Below, one piece after another: positions 35,399-43,992 of a DNA stretch of 64,000 bases. The notes beneath the pieces were generated by a model. That model searched no databases and had not been told where the DNA came from. It was given only the letters and a program-made list of their open reading frames with translations. The stretch is from Saussurea involucrata (lineage: Eukaryota; Streptophyta; Magnoliopsida; Asterales; Asteraceae). A program made the translations under genes and the position numbers. The DNA lies in the NCBI GenBank assembly GCA_033807775.1, contig CM066312.1:26695696-26759695 (forward strand), written 5' to 3'. The number at the start of each line of letters is the position of its first letter. Position 1 is the first letter of the stretch.

Positions 35399-36088
35399 GG
35401 CACAAACTTTCAAACTAAATGATAGTGCAACAATTTTATCTCAATCACTTGGTTCTAAAATATAGTGCTTCTCCCATATTTTCATTTCCATCCATCATTC
35501 TGACATATAGGCTTTTTGAGCATTATATTCTATATAAGTCCGAATTCACATAACTTTGAGCATTCAACATAATTTCATTCATGTTTTGCTGACCTTTCGA
35601 TTAATTTCAGAAGTGAAAGTTGAAACAAATATAACTCGGATAAAACAAAAATACTTGTAAAATCATCTTTTAGCACACATTTAATTCATTGAATGAAAAT
35701 TGAAAATTTTATCTCATTGAATTAAATTTGTAAAGATTCAAGTTTTCAAAGTGGTAGAAGCAAAATATAATCCAATGTTACCTTTTACCACGTTCCTTGA
35801 AACAGAAAGATGTAACAGTTAAAGATATCACCTGAGAAGTGTGAGTTCTAAACTGATTTGTTTAGAAGTCTTAGTCTTTGAAGTACGGGTCCTGAACTGA
35901 TTTGTCCAGAAGCCATAGTCGTTGAAGCACGGGTTTTGAACTGATATGTTCAAAAGCCAATAATATTTGTCTCCCCCTTAATGGTACAAATATTTTTCAA
36001 AAAATACGCCGCTTTTCTTCTGTTTTCAGTCATGTGTGTGGTATGTATCTACAATTCAGTACAACACATGAAGAACCTGCAAAACAGA

Positions 36089-37867
36089 TTAAGCAGATTT
36101 TGGTACCCAATGGCATTTGGGTCCTAGTGGGTTAGGTGTAGATTTATTTGAAGGAATACTATAAGTACCGTACCAATGAGAAGTATAATCTTTATGCACA
36201 AAATCATTTGAACCACAGTAAGAACAACAGATTTTCTTATGGGCCAACCTAATCAGATGATTTACATGATGAATAGGATTAGGTTTAGCATAAGATTTAC
36301 CTTTTGGCGTATTGTTCTTCTTTGCATTTGATGTGGATACAGATGATTTTGGCACATCTTTCTTTGGAACTGTTGTGCCTTTGATTCTCCATTCCATCTT
36401 CACCCTCTTGAAGACTGGAACTTCTTCAGATTTGGAAGTATTAATTTTAGGCACTTTAAGAATATCATCCGATTTATCAAACAGAGGATTATAGAAAAGA
36501 TTAGACGAACGAATCTGACCTTTTGAGAAATCTGTTGATCTATTAAGTTGTTTAGAAGGAATGTTTTTTAAACTTGAACTTGAAGCAGTTTTAAAAGAAC
36601 ATTCAGAATCATTTGAATCAACAAATGGAGTCTGAAAGATAGAATTATGACTAGCCTGCTTTGAGACATCAAATTTAAAAATGACATCTTCAAGTTCTTT
36701 AACTTTGTTTATCAAAACATTCTTCTCTTTAAAAGTTAGATCAAATTTCTTTTGGAGATCAGATTTTATCAATTGATCCTTCATAATATCAGCTGATAAA
36801 CCAGATAATCTTTTGGTAAGATTAAGAATCACATCTTCAAAATATATGCGTTCCGATTCAAAATCTTTTTCCAAAAACTTTATTTTATCAGTAATCTCTT
36901 TGAAAATTTCCATATTTTTCTTTTTAAGGGTTTTACTTTCCTTTTCAAAGAGATTTTTCTTTTCCGTGAAATCTTTTCTTTCCTTTTCCAAAAGATTTTC
37001 TAATTCAGAGATTTTCATGGAAAGTTCAGAACTTTTGATCTCAAAAAAATTTCGTTCAATTTCAAATTTAGCTTTTTCTTTTTCGAGCTTGTCTTTTTCT
37101 AAAAATAAAACTTTCTCAAAGTCTGAAACTTGTTTTGAAAGTTTTATACATTTCAGCTCAGTCTCTTTCTTTTCTTCAAAAACTTTCTTTTCTTCAAAAG
37201 AAAAATTAGACAGTTTTGTCTTTAGATCGGCATTTTCACTGTCCAAAATTTTCCCTTTATCTTTAACTTCTTTTAATTGAGCATGTAACTTTAAGTTCCA
37301 CTTCACTCTCTTTTCTTCTCTACTCTTCAAATCGGCATTTTCTTTTTGAAGAGTTGTTACTTTCTCTTGAAGATTCTCGATTTGATCGTGCAGACTTGAG
37401 TTGTCTTTCTTTGCTTCAAGATCTGCAATATAAACTTCAAGATCAGTTATTCTTTTAGTAAGTTTAGCATTTGAAGAAGAAATGTCTAAAATTTGTCTTT
37501 TCAGATCAACATTTTCTTCTTCCAATGCTTTATTTAAAATAGGAGTTGAAGAATTTGAAGCATTATCTTTAACAGGAGTTTCTGATATAGGAGATGTTTC
37601 TGATAAAATAACTTGTTGCAAAATTCCATTATTTGCCTTAGCTTTTTCAAGTGGCTTTGGAGGTGTTTTTGTTATTATGACTTGTTGCAACACTTCATTA
37701 TTTGGTTTAACAGATACATGTGAATTAACAGATGTTTCTGTTATAATGACTTGTTGCAACTTTACATTTGGTTTAACAAAAACTTTTGCAATTGGAGGAA
37801 TCTCCTTTTTCAGAGTTTGCTTCAAATCTTCACCACTGCTTTTAACAATAACTTGTTGTAAAACCAT
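36089..37867 (-). CDS. Coiled-coil Gag-tail protein of element E, intact (592 aa)
   Basis: The preferred start is ATG 37867 (MVLQQVIVK); the frame is open 21 codons further upstream. The N-terminal 130 residues carry four LQQVI repeats spaced about 25-35 residues. Residues about 140-440 are a long coiled coil with Leu/Lys/Glu heptads (for example LNLTKRLSGLSADIMKDQ). The C-terminal part is Ser/Lys-rich, has CCSYCGSNDF (CxxC, zinc-like) and ends GPKCHWVPKSA. That ending is the Gag terminus of copia elements, immediately before protease. Capsid and CCHC knuckles are absent. It could co-assemble with a helper Gag; that is inference. The homologue in D is broken. Confidence 0.85.
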   Translation of the reverse strand: MVLQQVIVKSSGEDLKQTLKKEIPPIAKVFVKPNVKLQQVIITETSVNSHVSVKPNNEVLQQVIITKTPPKPLEKAKANNGILQQVILSETSPISETPVKDNASNSSTPILNKALEEENVDLKRQILDISSSNAKLTKRITDLEVYIADLEAKKDNSSLHDQIENLQEKVTTLQKENADLKSREEKRVKWNLKLHAQLKEVKDKGKILDSENADLKTKLSNFSFEEKKVFEEKKETELKCIKLSKQVSDFEKVLFLEKDKLEKEKAKFEIERNFFEIKSSELSMKISELENLLEKERKDFTEKKNLFEKESKTLKKKNMEIFKEITDKIKFLEKDFESERIYFEDVILNLTKRLSGLSADIMKDQLIKSDLQKKFDLTFKEKNVLINKVKELEDVIFKFDVSKQASHNSIFQTPFVDSNDSECSFKTASSSSLKNIPSKQLNRSTDFSKGQIRSSNLFYNPLFDKSDDILKVPKINTSKSEEVPVFKRVKMEWRIKGTTVPKKDVPKSSVSTSNAKKNNTPKGKSYAKPNPIHHVNHLIRLAHKKICCSYCGSNDFVHKDYTSHWYGTYSIPSNKSTPNPLGPKCHWVPKSA

Positions 37868-39006
37868 TTTGAATATTGCTAGAAATTGATCGTTCAGAAG
37901 ATCAAGCAGACAGTGTATGAAAATACACAAAAAAATTATATAAAAATTTTTCTTGAAAAGCTCTTACAGTGTATGAAATACACTATAGGAAAAATTTCGG
38001 GATAATTTTTTTTTTTTTTTTTTTTAATCAATGAATTCGAATGTATAAGGGTTCGAATTCAATGAATTCGGATGTATAAGGATTCGAATTCAATGAATTC
38101 GGATGAAGAAGGGTTCGAATTCAATGAATTCGGATGAAGAAGGATTCGAATTCACTCAATTCGAATGAAGAAGGATTCGAATTCACTCAATTCGAATGAA
38201 GAAGGATTCGAATTCACTCAATTCGGATGTAACTGGGTTCGAATTCACTCAATTCGAACTTAACTTGGTTCGAATTCACCCAATTCGGACTTAACTTGGT
38301 TCGAATTCACTCAATTCGAATGTACTTAGGTTCGAATTCAACCAATTCGAATCCATAAGGGTTCGAATTCATCCAATTCGAATCCGCAAGGGTTCGAATT
38401 CTCTACAATTCGAATCTAATAGGATTCGAATTCTATGAATTCGAATTCTTCTTGAGTCGAATTCTACACTTATGATGCCAAGAACAATCCGAATTCTTTA
38501 TGAATGATCCGAATTGAGTATGAATGATCCGAATTCACCAAGAATGATCCGAATTCTGCACTTCGAACTTCAAAATCACTTAATCTGCCATAACTTCTTC
38601 AATTCTTGATCAATTGTGATGAATCTTATATCAAATTGTTCGTAATTGAAATCCGCACACTTTTTCTGTTGATCACAATTCACAATTCGATCAATTTAAT
38701 CGAGTTAAGATCCAAACAGTGAACTTGAAGTTTTTGAAAAAATATTCAATAATCGATCAGATCTGTCAATTCTGTGCAGATTTTGATGTTTATGCAAGAA
38801 TTAAATGTGTTTAGAATCCAAATCCGAGTTGAACGATGCAAAGAAATGATTCAAAAACTCAAAATCTAGAAAAACTCCATGTCTGAATGATAAGACTTCA
38901 GATGAACAGTGTTTTCTTCTTGGTCCGAATTCTTCAAGAACAGTGTAAAAAATCTTCAATTTGGTCTTCGATCTGCTTGTATCTTCTGTTTAGCTCTGAT
39001 ACCAAT
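37868..39006 (-). other. Leader of element E with primer site and A-run
   Basis: Reverse complement of 38993-39004 is TGGTATCAGAGC, the tRNA-iMet primer site, two bases from the 5' LTR. A run of about 20 T (A on the transcribed strand) lies at 38007-38027, about 140 bp before the ORF. Much of the leader is the TTCGAATTC array. Confidence 0.88.
38029..38470. repeat. Array of TTCGAATTC words, about 31 bp period
   Basis: Units such as GGATTCGAATTC followed by AATTCGAATGAAGAA repeat about 13 times. Every unit has two inverted half-words, so almost any pair can fold. Looser GATCCGAATT copies continue to about 38560. Confidence 0.9.
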
Positions 39007-39261
39007 TGTTAAATCCCAAATCTCTAGCAATAAGATATGAATGTAGTGAGAGAGAATTTAGAGAGCAAATATGTCATCCATGTATTGAGCTCAAAGGATT
39101 ACAAAAGGTTTCTAAAAGATTACAAAAGCTTACTAACAAATGAACTAGACAAGCCTATTTATACCCATGACATACAAGGTATAAAGGCATTCACAATACT
39201 GTATAGACTCATACAGTACATTGACTTTACAGTAAATCTTGAATACAATAATGCTCTAACA
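39007..39261 (-). repeat. 5' LTR of element E (255 bp)
   Basis: TGTTAAATCC to CTCTAACA, followed by the GACTC duplication. It is the transcribed-end LTR because the primer site adjoins its left side on the minus strand. Confidence 0.95.
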
Positions 39262-41884
39262 GACTCTAGACAAGTCTCCTAGTCAACAGAAGGATATTCC
39301 AATACCCACCTCTGGAGTGGATTTGGACAATGTTCTTCTCAGAACTTCTGTAGGGATTGAAACTCATGTTTCTTCTCAAGGATCAGAAGGAAATCCTTCC
39401 ATTCTCAACATACAAACAGGAATGAAAGAAGGTATCCCAGGAACAGGGATTCACTCTGAAGACGAATGTGTTCCTCCAGAGGTTACCACCGGAACACAAG
39501 TCACAAGGGATGAGTTCCAAACCCTTGAGACCTCTGTGAACCAAACCTTGAAAGAGTTGCAAATCTCTTTCAAATCTTTTGCAGAGACAACATCACTGGC
39601 ACTGCTAAACCTGAACACCAAAATGGACAACCTGTCCACAGAGGTGAAAACTGCCATCTCACAGATGAAGTCTGCTGCTACCGCATCCACCACTTCTGCC
39701 GCAACAACTACTCCTTCTTCGATTGAGAACTCCATCAACAAGTTCCTTGATCAATTGAACAAACAGACTTCAGTGTCAACGGGCATCACTCCTGCAGATC
39801 TACAAAAGGCCCTACTAAAAGTTCAAGAAGAAGCCATGCGAAATACCATGCTGATGCAACCCAAAGACTACATGACAAGAGCACAGCTGACAGAGCTTGG
39901 GCAGAACGTGATTAATCAAGTGACAGAAGTCATCCTTTCCTTCACCACTGCCAATGCTAACTTCGTCAAAGATTTCAGAGAAAGTGTAGGAAGGATGAGA
40001 TTCAAAACAGAGGCAGAGCTAGCAACTCTTCTTGGCCTCTGTGACGATGTCTGCGCGAAACTGATCGCTGCTGGACCCACAATGCCAAAGAAACCCGATG
40101 CTTCCTGCAGAGCAGAGGGTACATCAGACAAGGGTCAGGATGACTCTGATGATGATGACCATCCTGGTCCATCAGATCATCCTGAGGGGGAGAAAACTAC
40201 AGAGAAAACTGCAAGCAGAGAACTTACAGGTCCACCAATAGCCGCAGAACCTCTGAGTCAAGCACCTCCAGAACAGACCCGACAACAACAAACTCAACAA
40301 ACCACAGAGAATACACCCATCTCTGTGGATTCAACCTCTGAAGAACCCAACACTACAGAAGCAGATAAGCAAACCTCAGAGGCAACAACCGCCCCTGAGG
40401 TAATCATTTTGCAAGAAACAGATGAACCAACCACAGAGAAAACACCCACCTCTGTGGAAACACCCCAAACCATACCCAGAAGAAAGTCGATTGCCACCAA
40501 ACCAAAAAGAGCAACGACCTCTGCTTCTGACATTCTGAAAAGGATGCACACAACAATAAGTGATCGTATGGTGAAGAGAGAAGAAGAAAGGCACAGGTTC
40601 ACCTTAGCCTTCAGAATGGCAAGAAGATTCAATGAAAACACTTCATCAACAGAAACTGAGCTCACAGAAGAAGTCACCAAACAACCTCCAACAGAGGTTA
40701 CAGAGCAAGACAAGCCAACAGAACCATCGCCACAAAAGTCCTCTAAATTACAATCGTCAAAATCCACAGAGGCAACCTCCATCAAACCTACAGAAGTACA
40801 AACCTCAAATCCCACAGAAGCAACAGGTTATGCCACGACAACAAAAGATAAAGGCAAAGGGATACTGACAGAGGAACCTAAGAAGAAGAAAACATTGTCA
40901 AAGCCAACAGAGAAACTGATGAAAAGTGCATTTGACGCCTTTCAAACCCCAAAACCCGAAGAAGTTGACTGGGCACATGGATTGAAGCCTCTGTCAGAAA
41001 CTCCTTTAACTGGTAGAGCTGCAGAAGTTGTTCAACATATGGAGAGTCTCAGAAGACAAATTCCACGACCTGGTCCAACACATGAAGAAATGGAAGAAGT
41101 GGTATACAAATACCTCTACAAACAATCCTTTCAGACAAACTATCCAATAGATCATGTGACAGATCCAAGGATCAGAGAAGAATTTGAGAACATCTTCACA
41201 AGAACAAAGCCAAGAGCCAAAGCAGATGTCTTCTCAATTCACAAAATCAAAAAAGTGATCTTCTGCAGATTCTCCTTCACAAGAACCTATCCAAGGGTCA
41301 TGTACAATCTTTACAAAGTCAGAAGAGAGAACAATTCAGAGTCTACCTTCGCTGATGCTGACTTAAGAAACATCAATCCATACGATCTACCTGACCTTCT
41401 GCAATGGACAAAGGACAACTACAACACAGAGGCAAACACCAGAGCCTATCAAGTATTGAGAAAAGCGATGAGGGAAAAGCTTCTGCTATACAGCATGATA
41501 GATTTTCAGCTGGGAAAAGATCTTGGTCTCAAACATCTAGATCTACGACCACCAGAAGATCGCTGCCCACCAGACGCTGTGCCCAACTCAATCATCAGAG
41601 AACCAAGATTTGGGTTAGTATTTCAAAACCCAAAACACCAGGTTAAACTTTTTGTACTCATGGATTGTCAGAAGTACGCAACCAGTACTCTGAGCAAATT
41701 CAGAGCAAGCCTTGTAAAATACAGAGGTACAGAGAAAATGGATAGAGATGATGCAGATACTTTCATCAGAGAAATAGACTCAACAATCCGCCTAAGAGAA
41801 CTCTGCATCAGATTCTTCAAAGAGATCAGAAAAGTCGGCAGAGACAACAGAAGCTACAACGATTTCAAAGATGCCAAAATCTGA
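39262..41884 (+). pseudogene. ORF3 third segment of element F, part after element E
   Basis: An open frame to the stop at 41882-41884, continuing 33331-33600. The first 520 residues are low-complexity Thr/Glu/Ser/Pro with a coiled-coil-like stretch (about 39520-39700). The last 320 residues look folded: VVYKYLYKQSFQTNYP, IKKVIFCRFSFTRTYPR, NPYDLPDLLQWTKDN, ending YNDFKDAKI. The NPYDLPDLLQW region can be lined up with AIEQLRDLLYWCEVR in elements A/B, hinting at a shared ORF3 C-terminal domain. Function unknown. Confidence 0.75.
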
Positions 41885-42062
41885 TTCTCAGACCTCCAAT
41901 CTCTGCAAACAAAAGTTTATCTTTCATTGTACTCAAATGTAAAATGCCTCTGGCATATTTCTAAATGAGAAATTTCAAGGTATTGTTTAACCTTTGTCTT
42001 ATCTAACTTAGCCTAACTAAACACAAAGTCAAATTTTTATTTTTCACTACTTAGGGGGAGAT
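41885..42062 (+). other. 3' untranslated region and polypurine tract of element F
   Basis: A short AT-rich tail ends in TTAGGGGGAGAT (42051-42062), immediately before the 3' LTR. Confidence 0.9.
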
Positions 42063-42908
42063 TGTTAGCTTCAATCTTCCTAATCATAGAAATACTTAGA
42101 AGTAGTGAAAAATAGGCTAAGTATAGAAAAGCCTCTCACAGAGGCTCTGCCACTTCTTCCAGAAGATCAAGTCCAGAAAGCCACAGAAGCTACAGAGGTA
42201 ATCACAGAACCTCTGTAGTGCGCAAGAAGAAGATCAACTCGGAAACAAGTGGACTGCTCCACAGAAGGTCAGACCATAGAACCTCTGTAATGCCTTACAG
42301 AGCCTCTGTGGTCTGCTATGAAGACTTGGAAGATATTACTGGATACGTTCATCAACTTGCATGGAAAAGTACTGTCAAAACACGTGTCAAGCTCTGAGTG
42401 GACTCAATAGGGCATGGTACAAAATAGACGTCTGCGCCATTTAATGCATTTACCAATAGTACATCTGCTCCATTAAATGCGCATGGCTCAAACAACTGCA
42501 CACACCATCCAGTCCACTGTTCACACCATCCAGTTTACTATTCATGCCGTAAAAGGAACAATGACCAACTTCATAGTCTTCTAAGAGTAGTATAAAAGGA
42601 AGTCTCATGTTGAGATCTTCCTAACGACGAATAGACAAGGAATCACTAATACTCTCAAACTTTATTGTCAAATATCTGAGTGTTATATTCTCACACACCA
42701 ACAGTTCTTAATCTGTTCTTCGTGTTGTTATTATATATTGAATAACAGTAACTGTTCAAGAAATCCTTTTCATTCTTTACTGTTTTCTTTATATATGTGC
42801 GTTCTAATATCTATCAAACATATCTGTTAGTTTAATACGCTTCCGCATCAAACTCTAAACTCAACTAATAGACTGTTAATCTTGATTAAGCGTATCTGGG
42901 TTCCAACA
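42063..42908 (+). repeat. 3' LTR of element F (846 bp)
   Basis: Same length as the 5' copy, with about five substitutions by eye (for example the C in GCCACAGAAG and the C in AAAACACGTG). GATAA follows at 42909-42913. Confidence 0.95.
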
Positions 42909-42913
42909 GATAA

Positions 42914-43611
42914 CTTACCGGATGCGATGAGATAACCAGATGAACACACTTACCGGATGAAGATGTTTGTCCGAATGGGGAGCTTACCGGATAAACCCGG
43001 TAACTTGATGTTTTATCCGGACACTGCGGCTGGTGTTGCAATTCGGATCTGGGATCGATAGGGTTGCTTGATTTCACTCCTGTAGGGTTAGATTTTGACC
43101 AAAAACACAAAAACAAACACACCCAAATCGATTTATAAGCAAAATATATCCTATTTTCCAAAAACCACCACAAAAATTTAAGAACACCAAAACAATTCAA
43201 GAATTGATTTTTAAGTTGAAAGATTAAAGCCTTAGAATCCTTGTAAACACAGATAAAGACTAGATTAAAGCAATTAAACAATCGAGATATGACAGAAAAA
43301 TATTTAATCGATGAAAAAACTTTGCAAACCCGATTGAAGAACGATTTAACCACAGAAAAACTGCACTATTACGAAAATAATCTGGATGCCGTCTAGACCT
43401 CTAATGATTAATCCAACCGTTCAGAATGTGAAACGGAATGTCGTGGAGCTACTGTCAAAATTTCGTGACGATCCGACGGTTCAATCTCCGGGAATAGGCA
43501 AAACGGCTCGCTGTGTTATTCCAGAAAATTCACTACGAATTTTAAACTTTTTTTTGCTTTCGTTCGATTTCTTTCGTATCTTCAAATCACCGATTCTGCT
43601 CTGATACAAAT
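42914..43611 (-). other. Leader of element D, LTR-proximal half, with primer site
   Basis: It continues 18888-19299 once F is removed. CTTACCGGAT-type words cluster at 42910-43025. The primer site is the reverse complement of 43598-43609, TTGTATCAGAGC, with one mismatch to the usual TGGTATCAGAGC. No ORF is convincing. Confidence 0.8.
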
Positions 43612-43987
43612 TGTGAATCCCAGTTTGATCAGGTAACAATAAATCAGTAAGAAATAACACGAACAATTGATGATTTCAACTTGTCATCCCTCTCGTATTC
43701 ATGATTCAAGATAGTTACAAATGTTTGAATGAAAAACACACCTATCTCTCTCTAATGAATCTCTCTCTAACGAATCTCTAGGAATGGCTAATCAATTACT
43801 AACCTAATTCTAAGGTTAAGGAAAGCCTTATATACCAAGGCTTTACACAAACAAGGCTTTAGCCCATTAAGCCAATCTAAGCCTATTTAATGTAATTAAG
43901 GCTTTTACAAATATTAATTAATCTAATTAAGCTCTATATAATTATTTATATATCTTTCTAATATGTAGGACATTTATGGTCCTAACA
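43612..43987 (-). repeat. 5' LTR of element D (376 bp)
   Basis: TGTGAATCCC to CCTAACA, followed by GGATG (43988-43992). It shows about eight differences from 15222-15597. Confidence 0.93.
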
Positions 43988-43992
43988 GGATG

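Larger units (their letters stand above)
33856..36088 (-). other. Non-coding 3' region of element E
   Basis: The polypurine tract is ATCTCCCCCTTTGG at 33856-33869 (AGGGGGAGAT on the minus strand). Further CTCCCCCT tracts occur near 34395, 34503, 34541 and 35972. The region also holds a 25 bp tandem array and a 120 bp direct duplication, listed separately. No ORF is convincing. Confidence 0.8.
33601..39261 (-). mobile_element. Element E: intact, very young pol-less Ty1/copia derivative, reverse orientation
   Basis: The 255 bp LTRs at 33601-33855 and 39007-39261 appear identical. GACTC flanks both sides (33596-33600 and 39262-39266). On the minus strand: 5' LTR, primer site, a leader with a TTCGAATTC array, one uninterrupted coiled-coil ORF, a 2.2 kb non-coding region with repeated polypurine tracts, polypurine tract, 3' LTR. 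Total 5661 bp. It lacks all enzymes, so it must have been copied by proteins from another element; H-like copia is the best candidate by sequence. Confidence 0.93.
19300..42908 (+). mobile_element. Element F: Sirevirus-type Ty1/copia with internal tandem duplication
   Basis: LTRs of 846 bp at both ends are flanked by GATAA (19295-19299 and 42909-42913). By eye the LTRs differ at about five sites, so the insertion is recent. The internal order is primer site, gag, protease-integrase (truncated first copy), gag tail again, full pol, spacer with promoter, ORF3 (split by element E), polypurine tract. Own length without E is about 17.9 kb, enlarged by a 2.8 kb duplication. Gag frameshifts and a stop in pol show it is not functional as it stands. 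Confidence 0.93.
15222..43987 (-). mobile_element. Element D: pol-less Ty1/copia derivative, reverse orientation, hosting F
   Basis: Two 376 bp LTRs (15222-15597 and 43612-43987) are flanked by GGATG duplications. On the minus strand the order is 5' LTR (right), primer site, leader rich in TTACCGG, a coiled-coil Gag-tail ORF (18887 to 17437), about 1.8 kb of non-coding sequence with several polypurine-like tracts, the polypurine tract and 3' LTR (left). Without F its length is about 5.15 kb. No protease, integrase, RT or RNase H is present. By eye the LTRs differ at about 8 of 376 sites. Confidence 0.9.

Noticed and set aside
38029..38470. Regular repeat array that might suggest a CRISPR array
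   Set aside because: The units are themselves made of TTCGAATTC words with no unique spacers, lie in a retrotransposon leader, and the genome is eukaryotic.
20148..42062. Host gene captured by element F to explain its length
   Set aside because: All extra length is accounted for by the duplicated gag-pol segment, ORF3 and the nested element E.
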